A stretch of 19,916 nt of DNA from Symbiodinium natans (Eukaryota > Sar > Dinophyceae > Suessiales > Symbiodiniaceae), in assembly GCA_905221605.1 (NCBI GenBank), contig CAJNDS010001410.1, forward strand, positions 1 to 19,916. Reading direction: 5' to 3'. Shown piece by piece: positions 1 to 9,381 of this stretch (positions are counted from its first letter, which is position 1; each line of letters starts with the position of its first letter). Below the pieces are notes generated by a model, which was not told where the DNA came from, did not search any database, and saw nothing but the letters and a program-made list of their open reading frames with translations. A program made the position numbers and the translations under genes.

Positions 1-2600
1 GGGGATCCTCATGTCCCTTAATGACCCACGTGGCTATCTGGCTCAGTGTTGCGGGCGGTGTAGGTAGGTCTCAGTCACAGCGGGCCTAGCCGGGCTTACT
101 TAGGTCGACAACGCTATGGCTGTCACCATAAACCTCAGGCCACGGACGCTTCAGCAATGCTTCGGAACGGGCCCGCCTGCCTTGAGCCGGGCCTGCACGT
201 GGTGACCCAGCGGAACGACTACTCTGCACACATGGGGCACGCATTGTTCGCCTCTTTTGCCTTCGTAGAGTCACGCTCACAATACAAAAGCGCACCGCTA
301 TCCACTTTCCCATGCAAGAAGTGGAGCAATGGATGCAGGTATGCCACTCAAAAGACATTGTAGTGTATTGTCACAGGAACCAAGGCACTCCCTTTCTCTC
401 ATGGCAGCAGCCAGCAATACTGACTCTGGTTGCAAGGGTCGGGGTCTCGAAGCAATGGTACAGCATTCTCCGAGCGAGTTTTGCAGGATAGAACCTATTC
501 GCACTGCTGATTGGACAAGCAAATTGCGATACAAGTGGTGCTTTTTTCACCCTGCGAATATCAACTTTTCATTGTAGGACCCCACCCATTGCGGAGCCTC
601 CGGCAGATGACGATCCGTTCCCAGGGAAGCTGGAGCTCAATAGGGACTGGATGTGATGAGGCAAGAACGGAGGCCGAGCTGAAAGGGAGGAACCCCACCC
701 AGTTCGAATGGCCTCGGCAGATTAACCTTCATTTCTTTCCAAGAATACGAGTTGAGGATAGATACTTGCCTGCACTCATTGCGCTCAAGTGTTGGGCGAA
801 GTTGAAGCGGTCCCTCCTGAGCGCGCCTTGGATAACTCGGTCATTCCATTTTCTGGGGATCTAATGTCATTTATATTGTTGGGGATCTCTTCCCGAGGCA
901 GGGTCCTTCTACAATATTGCTGGGGTATATCCCCACACACGGCCGGAATTTGGAGCTTGACGTACCCTGCTCACATAGAGTACGAATTATTTCCTCACAT
1001 TATCCGGCTGTGCGCCTATGATGCGCACATCATCCTTACGCGGGTGCTAATCATACTATCGCCTCGCATCGCATTGGTTCCGGCTGACCTTTGCCTCGCG
1101 AATTGGCCGCTTGGTGCCCCGTTCTTGGTGAGGGCGTATAGAAGCACCCTCATATTGCACAGCCTGCATTCGGAGGCCATTGATGGGCACATTCTGAGCC
1201 TCTGCCTGTGCAATCCTTCGGATCTGCCTGGCCAAGCCCTATACTTGCAGCCAAGGATGTCTTTACCCTTGGTGCTGCTGCGGGTCCTTATTGTGCAAGG
1301 CATGCGAGAAAAGAGCAGGCGCCGGGAGCGCAAATCCCTTGTCGTTACCATCATCATTGGCTACGCACCCGATCAAAGTATGCCGGTGGGAGCTTTCTTC
1401 GCCCCAAATGCAGATATTTACATCAGCTTTCTGTCACGCCCGCGGGTGAGGTGAGTGAGCTCGCTGCTCCCCATCTATCGCCCCGAGGGCGTTTAATAAT
1501 TAGGCTCACTAGTTGTGGGGCATGGTTCTCACAACTCCTGGTGGTACTAGCCGGTGCTGCCGACTAGTGCAGGCCAATACGGAAAATAGAGAATCTTACC
1601 CTTCCTTGCCTCACCCCGCCCCCTCCTCCTGCATTTTCCCTGAGGAATAGTCATGATTGGTCTTGCGTGGGTGTTGCGCAGAGTGATCTGGCTCAGATAA
1701 CGGGAATAAACGTTCTTGCTGATCTCCCTTAGAAAACATCAAAGATCAAGAAGGTTATCTACTTTGCCATGAACCGCATGGTCATTACGGAGCCTCTTTA
1801 CCGCATCGTCCATAGAATAGTCGGAGGAGAACGCTGACATCTTGAGTACCCAAACCGGCACACGGAAGTCCTCTCGGCCAATATTATCGTGACCAATGCC
1901 GAGGAAGAGTTTGTGTGGGAGCAAGTAGCCGCGGGTTACGGCATCCAAGCGTGTATATTACTACCCACTTGGGCAAGTTGTCAAAGGAGAATCGAGTTTT
2001 TTTTGTTGCGTAATACGACACTAAATTTACTATATTCTAAATATTATAGTTGTGGAATGTTCATCATCGGCCTGAATTAATACTCATTCATCACCATACC
2101 TTAAAAAAAATCAAGAAATCCTTGCATGGCAAATTATTTTAATCCAAGTTTAAAAATACTAGAAGGGACCCGTCGATTCCATCGACGACACATTCATTCG
2201 CCTATCGAATGGAAGAAGACGTACGCCAAAGCCTTGAAGAAATATGGACAAATAAAATATCCACTTAATTTCGGGATCCCTTTATAGAATTCTAAGAGCC
2301 TAGTGCGCGAGCGTCAATCAGAATTCGAATGAATGATGAAGCGTGAAGATAAGATTTAACGATTATCGCTTAAGACTTAGGATCTGGCTGCCTGAAAGGA
2401 CAAAATATCCAAATTCGAAGCCGGAAATTTATTCTATAAATCCAAGTGTTATGTGCGCTTAAATAAATGAAAGGGAATCCTCATCCACGAGACCAAAATG
2501 AATTTCGAGTTCTCCAAGATGCCTCGACGTGCTTAAAAAGCCGTCATCATCCCCACTTATAAATCATCCCATAAAAACGAAAAAAGAACAAGAAGAATAG
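1..2600. other. Stretch with no recognisable gene
   Basis: I see no protein family, RNA gene or clear repeat here. The longest open frame is 789-1454 (+, 221 codons), but its residue composition shows no domain, and the opposite strand is also open over 1016-1357, so I do not call it. A frame around 1742-1978 (+) reads like a plausible protein for about 70 codons but is broken by a TGA and matches nothing I know. From about 1980 to 2580 the sequence turns AT-rich, with A/T runs and no long frames, unlike the more GC-rich sequence before it. Confidence 0.5.
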
Positions 2601-3008
2601 ACCACCACCACGACCACCAACACAACCACCCACACGGACCCCCGCCACGGACCACCACCACGGACACGGACCAACCACTACGACCACCAACACGGGACCA
2701 CCACCACGGGACCACCACCACGGGACCACCACCACGAGACAACCACCACAGGACCACCATCACGGAACCACCACCACGAGACCACCACCGCGGACCACCG
2801 CCACGGACCACCGCCACCCGGCCACCACCATGGGACCACCACCATGGGACCACCACGACGGCCACCAGGGACCACCACCACCACCACCACGGACACCGCC
2901 ACCACCACGACAGACCACCACTACCAAAGGAGCACCACCACCACGGGACCACCACCACGTGTGGGACCACCACGACGAACACCACGGGACCACGGACCAC
3001 CACCACGG
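2601..3008. repeat. CCACCA-type minisatellite
   Basis: About 400 bp of degenerate tandem repeats built on GGGACCACCACCAC with variants such as CACGGACCACCGCCACG. The unit is roughly 12-15 bp and the copies are imperfect. One strand is strongly C/A-rich and the other G/T-rich. Both strands stay open over long distances only because the period is near a multiple of three: one reads as Val/Trp/Gly-rich, the other as Pro/His/Thr-rich. These frames are by-products of the repeat and are not genes. Confidence 0.92.
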
Positions 3009-3235
3009 GCATTCGGGAAAACCCCCCAAAACCCCAGCCTTTCAGCCCCAACCCCTCAGCACCCCAAAACCACCCACCCCCCACCACACCCGACAGAACC
3101 CAAACCATTACAGCAAAAGCAAAAAAACAAAACCCCCCCAAAACACGACAAAACTCCGGACACAAACCCTATACAATTTCTATTAAACCCCAAAACCCTA
3201 CACCGTAAAGCGTAAAACCCTGAACCCGGGGGATC
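3009..3235. other. C/A-rich stretch with telomere-like fragments
   Basis: This follows directly on the minisatellite and is made of CCCCAAAACC-like runs. Near 3183-3223 it contains pieces such as AACCCCAAAACCCTACACC and GTAAAACCCTGAACCC, which resemble decayed CCCTAAA-type telomeric repeats. No gene is visible. Confidence 0.4.
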
Positions 3236-3238
3236 CCG

Positions 3239-3555
3239 AAAATTCCCGGAATTTAAATTCCTAGGATTTTTCGAGAGCTGTTGCTGATATGTGATCGTGA
3301 GGCCGAACCCCCTTGAACAGCTGGCGGGCGGCGACCGTCATCGGAACTACCCTGGACCAAGAGATTTCCTTGAAGATTTCCTTGAAGGTGAAGGGGCACC
3401 CACGTCATCACTGTTGCGCTGGAACCTTAAATCCAACCCGGCAAGGCCAAACCTCAATCCGGACAATTCCTAAAATTCCGGGAATTTTCAGCTCCGGGTG
3501 ATTCCCAAAATTCCCAGGATTTTTAGACAAAAAGTGTTAAAATTCCCGGAATTTT
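3239..3555. repeat. Cluster of AAAATTCC/GGAATTTT palindromes
   Basis: Five copies of a short near-perfect palindrome occur in 320 bp. AAAATTCCCGGAATTTA is at 3239-3255, AAATTCCTAGGATTTTT at 3255-3271, AAAATTCCGGGAATTTT at 3472-3488, AAAATTCCCAGGATTTTT at 3507-3524 and AAAATTCCCGGAATTTT at 3539-3555. Each has 7-8-bp arms around a one- or two-base centre. The sequence between copies is not repeated. The function is unknown; it could be a terminal or internal part of a small inverted-repeat element. Confidence 0.75.
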
Positions 3556-4009
3556 CAGGATCCCCCTGCAAGGCCCTCACAAGCAGCCAAATGGACCGGA
3601 AGAAGAGGCGGGGCATCCGACGGGGCGGCCGCAGAGCGAAAATAGGGGTCGAGCCCGTAGCCTTTTATAAGGATATTCGGATATTATTCTAGAAATAGTC
3701 CTAGAAGTGCACGAAATTAATCCTTGAATGATATCTAAAAAGATAAGATTTTCCTTCGCCCCCTCCACAATTTTCAAGCTTTTAAAGATTACACAGAATT
3801 TCAAACGCCTTTCAAGAGTTTTTGAAAGTTTTAACTACGCTAGGAGTGTGCGAATCAATACGTAAGAAATTAGCATTCGGGCTTGGAATCTGGATAGTCC
3901 TTAGATGAGATTCCTAGAGAGCGAGCGTTTCAGTGAGGGACCAGGTAGCGAAAACCCCCCTAAAATACAAAACGCCAACAAGTTCGGTTCCAGATTGAAC
4001 AAAAAGTTG
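3556..4009. other. No gene seen between the palindromes and the LINE fragment
   Basis: The sequence is moderately AT-rich with no domain. An ATG at 3905 opens the reading frame that later carries the LINE protein, but the first 35 or so codons (Arg/Lys/Asn-rich) do not resemble that family. I take them as flanking sequence in which the frame happens to be open; the 5' truncation point of the LINE lies near 4010. Confidence 0.4.
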
Positions 4010-5110
4010 CGGGACAACAGCACATGGCCCCTGGACATGGGCGGCCTCGGTTTGGCTAGCCCTCGTATTGAGCTTGGCACGCAGGTCCTCCACACATCAG
4101 ATGTTTGCTTCGTTTCTTCACGTCGTCAGTGCAACACTACAATTCAAGCTTTGTTGCCACCAACTTGTGTACGCACCCCCTGCGAGGGCGAGCTAGCGGC
4201 GATCCAACACTTGACCCCAGAGTTGGGGACACACGCAGCTGCTCTTAGAGATGAACAACAAATGGTCAAACGTAAAGACATTCTCAGCATTCTCCATGAT
4301 TCGGCATGGAAGCTTCTGGTGCAGCAGGCTGATTGCGCAGGTCAGGCACGTCCCAGAGCCGTCTCAACGACGGGCGCAGACGCATGGCTTCGGATGACGC
4401 CGGGGCTTGTACATGACTCCATGTTGGGTAATGTGGCGTTCAAGGATGTTGTGGGCTTACGGCTGGGTTTGTGCCTTTTCCCGGGAGCAAGTACTTGCGC
4501 CTTCTGCCATCAAAATCTGGATGAAATGGGACATCATGTATTATCGTGTATGGGACAAGGACATAAGCAGACCATGCACCACACTTTGCGTAATACGATA
4601 TTTTCGCTTGCCCAACAAGCGGGGGCGACGCCCCAACTCGAGCCCCAGGGACTCTTACCAGAAAGCCCCGAGCTTAGACCAGCTGACGTTTTGATCCATA
4701 CTTCGCCTTCCGTTCGAGCATCTTCTTGGCAGAAATTCCCCAAACTCGCATTGGATTTTGCGATTGTGTCACCATTCGCGGTCTCCACACTGAGAGAGAG
4801 TGCAAGTCACCCTTTGAGTGCAGCCTCTCGGTATGCTGATCGTAAGCGGGCGACACATGATGTCGCGAATAAGTGCGCGAAACAATTACTAGGGTTCGAG
4901 CCAATGGTTTGAGAATCGACTGGGGGAGTTCATGAGGAAAGTGAAGTAATCGTGGATTCATTGTGTCAAATGAGGGATGCGAGATTCGGACTTCGTGTGG
5001 GGAGCTCGAAGAATCAGATCCGTGCCAGGATCTCGATGGATCTGCAACGTGGCTTTCACTTTGCTTGCTGCTTGCAGCGGGCGAACGCGGGGCCGCAACC
5101 TGACGAGTGA
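4010..5110 (+). pseudogene. 3' fragment of a non-LTR retrotransposon (LINE) ORF: zinc knuckle plus endonuclease-like tail
   Basis: The frame opens at 3905, but recognisable protein starts with PLDMGGLGLASPR (about 4030), the usual region after the reverse transcriptase. A CCHC knuckle, CAFC-x8-H-x4-C, lies at about 4496-4549. It is followed by His/Arg-rich sequence, then LRPADVLI (about 4675) and LALDFAIVSP (about 4747). These match the R/KPD...D pattern of restriction-like endonucleases in R2-type LINEs. The reverse transcriptase itself is absent, so this is a 5'-truncated insertion, the normal fate of LINE copies. The frame stops at TGA 4910-4912, but reading continues in phase for 65 codons (ESTGGVHEESEV...) to TGA 5108-5110 and still resembles the family's C-terminus. 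The internal TGA is therefore a probable nonsense mutation, perhaps from TGG. The LINE assignment is fairly sure; the endonuclease type is an inference. Confidence 0.75.
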
Positions 5111-6595
5111 GCGGGGATTAGTTTCGTATCTGGATGATTCCCCGTGCGGTTGCTCTTCTTCGTCTTGTCCCACTGTTGCGCCGTGCCTTCTGGCGAATTC
5201 GGGGTGGTGGCGGGTGTATATTCTTCGTTTCACTGCTGGAAGGCACTGCTATTTGCTTCGTGCTTTCTTTGTGCTTTGAGCAATCTCATCATGGATCTTC
5301 GGTTCATGTTTGGAATTATTTGAACTAGGATCTTATCTTGGATTGTCCGCAGTGGTGAGAGAAGCAAAAGTCTTCTTACACTCTGATTTGTATATAGGAT
5401 CTCTTCTTCTTACTCTCGTGGATGGAGATTCTTTTCATTTGAGATTTCGCAGTGAATTGGTGCTTTTGGGAGCATAAGTCTCTTGCACCGATATATCTCT
5501 GGAAGTGATTCCTAATGATTGGAACTTTCGCTGGCATGGCAATTTTGCAGCACATGGCATTGTAGGACTGTAGGACCCGCGCTCCATGCGAGGTCTGGCA
5601 ACTTGAAGGCTTTTTCATCCTGCCAAACTCCATGTGAGGTCTGGCAACTTGAGGGCTTTTTCATCCTGCGCAGAATGCTCGAAGGAGCACAACATGCCGG
5701 CTTGCGAGCTACACCACCAAGAAATGTCATTGGCCTCATAGGCTTTCCGAAAATGATGCGCCACTCTCAATGACGTTGCACCGTGTTAGCGCAGACTCAT
5801 CGCTGGTTCGGACAGCATTTACAGGATGACTAATTCAGCACCGCACAGAACGGGGAAGGTCTCCACTCCCCGACCTGCAGCGGCATATACGTCGAACTGC
5901 TCAGCCCGCTCAGTAGTTTGGGCACAGGCGGAGACCTGGCGACTTTTCGGGCAGAGACAACATAGCAGACCGTCATTCTTATTCAAAGCTCGCATCCCCT
6001 GAAACTGTCACTTGACTGGCGGAACTGATGTTTCGTTCTGCACAAAGCAGAGAAGGACGAGCTCCCTGCTGATTGCCACCCATGGACACGACGGGTATCA
6101 AACAGCACGGCTGGCCTGAAGAGAATAGGGATTGAGAGTTTAAGAGTTTAAGCACTGACGACTTGATGATCTAACAGTTTGGTTGGGGTCCTGGGCTGAG
6201 GGCTGAGGGCTTTTGACTTGGAGGGCTGTAGAAGCACCATCACACATTCTATAACAAAAGCCTCCAGCACCCTGTGGGAGCTCTGGGTGTTAGAAACAGC
6301 TCCGGTGCCAGTGGCCCTCAAGTCCATTGGTCCATGCAAGTGTCTCCGCTCCATTCCTGACATAGAACCATCGAGAACCCTAAACATAGCGGCCTTGATG
6401 ATTAAAATAGGGTTTCGGGGGTGAGTGATTGTAGTAGAATTTTTCAGGGACCACAAGGGAATCCTATTCGTCATTATTCCGACCCCTATAGTAGGCTGAA
6501 GCTCGATGGAAACTAAAGCGTTGCGGTCTGGGATTCAGAGCCCTCTTCCTTTTTTTGGGCTGGACCCAAATCCACCAAAAGCCACACACTCTCCT
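5111..6595. other. No gene seen; possible LINE 3' UTR, then unique sequence
   Basis: The first 150-200 bp could be the 3' untranslated part of the LINE, but there is no poly(A) or obvious 3' repeat to fix its end. Further on the open frames on both strands are short and mutually overlapping, and none resembles a known protein. The one structured item is the tandem duplication at 5582-5673. Confidence 0.4.
5582..5673. repeat. 46-bp tandem duplication
   Basis: Two adjacent copies begin with CTCCATGCGAGGTCTGGCA (5582) and CTCCATGTGAGGTCTGGCA (5628). They continue with nearly identical sequence ending in TTTTTCATCCTGC and differ at only a few positions. The period is 46 bp. It looks like a simple recent duplication. 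Confidence 0.85.
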
Positions 6596-6768
6596 GCCCT
6601 AAGCCCTAAGCCCTCAGACCTAAGCCCTAAGCCCTAAGCCCTAAGCCCCAAGCCCTAAGCCCCAAGCCCCAAGCCCCCCAAGCCCCAAAGCCCCAAGCCC
6701 CAAGCCCCAAGCCCCAAGCCCCAAGCCCCAATCCCCAAGCCCTAAGCCCTAAGCCCTAAGCCCTAAGG
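6596..6768. repeat. Degenerate telomere-like heptamer array
   Basis: Tandem units of 6-7 bp: GCCCTAA at both ends of the array and GCCCCAA in the middle, with occasional slips such as GCCCCCCAA and CTCAGAC. The arrangement (CCCTAA-type outside, CCCCAA-type inside) suggests spread of a variant unit. The motif is close to plant/alveolate CCCTAAA telomeric repeats but carries G for the third A. It lies inside the window, so it is interstitial unless the assembly joins two ends here. Confidence 0.88.
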
Positions 6769-7186
6769 CGCCCGGCGCCCGCAAGAGCGACGCCATCCTC
6801 AAAAATTGCACGGCACCTCGGCAGTTGCGGAGTATAGCACGATTTCTAAGCGCGGAACGTGCACGGGACCTATGCAAGCGCGTGACGTAAGTTGGCACCC
6901 TCCGTGAGGCCAGAACTGTGCCGTTTGTGATGTTTGGGACACCTCTGATCTCCGTGAATCTAAACCAAACGAGCACCGCGACACCGCGAAACTTGCAGTC
7001 CCAAGGTGCCGGGCGGTTGCTGTCCCCTCCTGCAAAAACACAAGTGGCCAATGGCCAGCGGAAGACGGACGGAATACGAATACCCGCCTCGGCATCCACG
7101 CCTGCCGAAAAGCAAAAGGATTCCATCAGCGTTGGAATACTGTGAGCTCCAAGCAGCCGTACCGTTTCTGCTTGCCTTTCGATTTC
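6769..7186. other. No recognisable gene
   Basis: Both strands stay open for about 300 bp, but neither product resembles a known family and the reading is symmetrical, as in GC-rich non-coding DNA. I do not call a gene. Confidence 0.35.
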
Positions 7187-7248
7187 CCTTTGCCTTTGCC
7201 TTTGCCTTTGCCTTTGCCTTTACCTTTGCCTTTGCCTTTGCGTTTACC
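7187..7248. repeat. CCTTTG hexamer microsatellite
   Basis: About ten copies of CCTTTG in tandem, with CCTTTA and CGTTTA variants towards the right. The hexamer keeps frames open on both strands: Ala/Phe on one, Ala/Lys on the other. Those frames should be ignored. Confidence 0.92.
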
Positions 7249-7479
7249 TCCGTCTTTGTCCTGCGCGGCATCCCATTTTGAAGGGGTTTAGTGTTGAAGG
7301 GTTTAAAAGGAGGTTGAAGGGGCAACTGGGCCAAAAAACATGAAATTGGAGGTACCGGAGGTAGCTGAGTATAGGATGCTACAGAATCGGCAACGCGTTT
7401 TGTGAGACAGCTGGGCTTTGTGGGCAGGTTGGGCCGTCACTGGGCCGTCTCCCGGGAGCTATTGCCGAGGGTGTGGCAA

Positions 7480-7836
7480 TCAGCTGCAGATGAGCCCGTC
7501 CTTCATGTTCGGCGCACAAGTCAATGACAGGCCGGCTTGCTTTGAGACCTCCCCAGTCGGAGCATTCTGAAATGCCTGGTCAACGTGAAGAACCTTGTCT
7601 GGGATCCTCACGGCATCAGGAAGAGCTGACAACTGCATTGTTGACATCGAATGAGGCAGGATGGTTGTGGCCTGAGTAAAAATGAGTAAAAGACAAGGCA
7701 CATTGCTACACTCTTCAGAGGCTAGCGCTAGTATGCCATTGCTTGCTGAGAAGCCATGGTTGACTCTGCCTCCGAGGCAGCTCGTGACAGCCTGACAAAA
7801 ACAGCAAGATAAAATTAGGGCTACGAATCTGCGCAA
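7480..7836 (-). CDS. Possible ORF or exon of unknown function
   Basis: The frame is open for 118 codons and starts after a TGA with no ATG; the first usable codon is a TTG. The N-terminus is hydrophobic (FVALILSCCFC) and could pass for a signal peptide. The rest is mixed polar sequence with six cysteines in all, and no domain that I recognise. It lies about 250 bp outside the 3' end of the YR element, on the same strand. It could be an exon of a host gene, a relic, or chance. I list it because it is the only long, compositionally protein-like frame between 5110 and 8080. Confidence 0.2.
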   Translation of the reverse strand: MRRFVALILSCCFCQAVTSCLGGRVNHGFSASNGILALASEECSNVPCLLLIFTQATTILPHSMSTMQLSALPDAVRIPDKVLHVDQAFQNAPTGEVSKQAGLSLTCAPNMKDGLICS

Positions 7837-8080
7837 GCTTGCACATCAAAAAGCGCTGCCTCTGTGAAAGCATGCCATTGGTGCTGCCTGACTTGCTTGG
7901 CCTCGCTTCATGAATCCGCTTGAGCTTAATGTTAGTCACTTCTGTTCATTTCTCACAAGGCAAAGCATCAACATCTGGAGCAGTCATGGGATGTGCTGCC
8001 ATCAATGACACAATGCCAAAGTGACGCATCGCAGGTAGCAGATGCTTGCAGGACTAAGTGCCCCTGCTCTGCTGGGAGCT

Positions 8081-8340
8081 TTATTTTCCAAACAAAAATG
8101 TTTCAAATGTGTGAAAACATTTCCCGGCCAAAGATACAGGACAATCCATCGATGCCATGCCTGTTCATTTGTGTCCCATGCACAGCGATGCATTCACATG
8201 CACAGACTGCAATGACGTGCACCCTCACGCTAACAAGACTGAAGCTTATGCACAGGTATCTTTTCCAAGGAAGGGGATTTGCCATGTCTGCTTCCATCCG
8301 GGATCTGTCCTCTGCAGGTGTGTGAGAAACGAAATCTCCC
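8081..8340 (-). repeat. Split direct repeat B2 (element 3' end)
   Basis: Identical by eye to B1. On the minus strand it ends GGAAAATAA at 8081, where the match to 9049 stops. This is the predicted 3' end of the element. Confidence 0.92.
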
Positions 8341-8426
8341 GAACGTCGGCTAACTCACTTCCCCTCACAGGTCCGACCTAGGTGTGACGGCCTGAACAGA
8401 ATATTCATCAGGTTCATAACGACAGG

Positions 8427-8672
8427 TCAAGAAGTTTCTGGCTGTCGCTGAGAGCTTGACGAAGCGGCTTCATCCGGTTGCTCCAAGGCAGGTTCAGGGT
8501 TCACAAACTGCCACTGAGGCTGAAGAGCTGCGGCAGCTTCTCTTTGCTGCATCTCACGGTCCGCCATGAGATCGTCCAATACCTCAGCCACCTTCACGAG
8601 GGAATCCATGTTCAAAGCGTGAAGCCACACTCGAAATTCGTCTAGCTGAGCTCGTGTCAACGACCGCGCCAT
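8427..8672 (-). CDS. Small ORF in the A2-B2 spacer, unknown function
   Basis: ATG at 8672 gives 81 residues, starting MARSLTRAQLDEFRVWLHAL. The first 55 residues are charged and leucine-rich and look like an amphipathic helix or short coiled coil; the tail is Gln/Pro/Ser-rich. It lies on the element's coding strand within the 560 bp separating A2 from B2, a region that should be transcribed as the 3' end of the element. I recognise no family. A longer open frame upstream (to 8753) lacks a better start. It could encode a small accessory protein or be chance; the protein-like composition favours something real, but only weakly. Confidence 0.35.
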   Translation of the reverse strand: MARSLTRAQLDEFRVWLHALNMDSLVKVAEVLDDLMADREMQQREAAAALQPQWQFVNPEPALEQPDEAASSSSQRQPETS

Positions 8673-8900
8673 GAAGAGTGCTGAAAAAGGCAAAGTGGTG
8701 AGAAAAGCAATTCTCGAGCCACACAAAGTAAGGCTCGCGCTGATCCTGTGCACACAGAGTCATTTCCTGACATAGTTGCAAAATCTCCGTCGTCAACTGT
8801 TCCTGTGGTCGCCACTCTACAAGGTACGATATCCACAACCGGCACATTGGTTACCACATCCTAACTGCCAAATGTAAGGCACTATTGGAGTGGGTGGGTG

Positions 8901-9049
8901 GGCAGAAAATTTTCCCCGACCCTCTCCACGAGGGTCGTGACTGAGAGGGCTGTGGCCTCTCTTCGTCTGAGCCGAAAAACTTTCTCATTCGGAGAATTCG
9001 AAAATTTTTCTCCGGAAAATAAAGGTCTGTACTTGCAGCACGATAACCT
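8901..9049 (-). repeat. Split direct repeat A2
   Basis: Identical to A1 over 149 bp. It carries the same two hairpins, at 8917-8937 (8-bp perfect stem, loop TCCAC) and 8990-9014. A potential G-quadruplex sequence, GGAGTGGGTGGGTGGG (8887-8902, + strand), overlaps its inner edge and is absent next to A1. Confidence 0.92.
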
Positions 9050-9057
9050 TATTTTCC
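9014..9057. promoter_or_regulatory. Inverted repeat across the B1-A2 junction, candidate recombinase site
   Basis: GGAAAATAAAGG (9014-9025, inside A2) is mirrored by CCTTATTTTCC (9047-9057, mostly the start of B1), with a 21-bp spacer. The arms differ by one A. The pair exists only where B is joined to A. At the outer 5' end only the A arm (18514-18525) is present, and at the outer 3' end only the B arm (8081-8089). Tyrosine recombinases usually bind inverted arms around a crossover, so this may be the circle-junction site. The 1-base A/B overlap at 9049 sits at the arm edge rather than in the spacer, so the crossover point is uncertain. Confidence 0.45.
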
Positions 9058-9308
9058 AAACAAAAATGTTTCAAATGTGTGAAAACATTTCCCGGCCAAA
9101 GATACAGGACAATCCATCGATGCCATGCCTGTTCATTTGTGTCCCATGCACAGCGATGCATTCACATGCACAGACTGCAATGACGTGCACCCTCACGCTA
9201 ACAAGACTGAAGCTTATGCACAGGTATCTTTTCCAAGGAAGGGGATTTGCCATGTCTGCTTCCATCCGGGATCTGTCCTCTGCAGGTGTGTGAGAAACGA
9301 AATCTCCC
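9049..9308 (-). repeat. Split direct repeat B1 (abuts A2)
   Basis: This is a 260-bp sequence identical by eye to 8081-8340. It directly abuts A2, sharing base 9049, and follows RNase H on the minus strand with about 75 bp between. Identity is lost on both sides: before 9049 the copy at 8081 has unrelated flank, and after 9308 the two diverge at once. Confidence 0.92.
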
Positions 9309-9381
9309 TCTCTTGGTCGGGGAGAACGCAAGTCCCTTCCTTGGTCATGGGAGTGTCAGGCGCGGCGCCCGACAAGCGAGT

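Noticed and set aside
695-720. T-loop-like AGTTCGAAT suggesting a tRNA
   Set aside because: The flanking bases do not form the T stem and no acceptor, D or anticodon arms can be drawn.
789-1454. 221-codon plus-strand frame as a membrane protein
   Set aside because: Leu/Ile-rich, but no regular membrane segments, no family resemblance, and the opposite strand is open over much of it. Likely chance.
2547-3215. Long Val/Trp/Gly-rich and Pro/His/Thr-rich reading frames on both strands
   Set aside because: They are translations of the CCACCA minisatellite; all frames stay open because of the repeat, and no start or domain supports them.
3650-3670. CCCGTAGCCTTTTATAAGG as a dinoflagellate spliced-leader relic
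   Set aside because: Only the first eight bases agree with the spliced leader as I know it (CCGTAGCCATTTTGGCTCAAG); no relic tandem or downstream gene.
6960-7334. A Lys/Ala-repeat protein, KAKAKVKAKAK, on the minus strand
   Set aside because: It is the reading of the CCTTTG hexamer microsatellite; sequence on either side has no domain.
7993-8325. Plus-strand frame with Cys/His content (also 8898-9293), apparently a duplicated gene
   Set aside because: Both copies lie in the B repeats of the YR element on the non-coding strand; the similarity reflects the 260-bp repeat, not a duplicated protein gene.
8081-9308. Simple interpretation of A and B as LTRs or unrelated nested insertions
   Set aside because: LTRs would give one repeat at both ends. 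Here A and B interlock with B1 abutting A2 at the exact outer-end bases, and the element encodes a tyrosine recombinase, not a DDE integrase.
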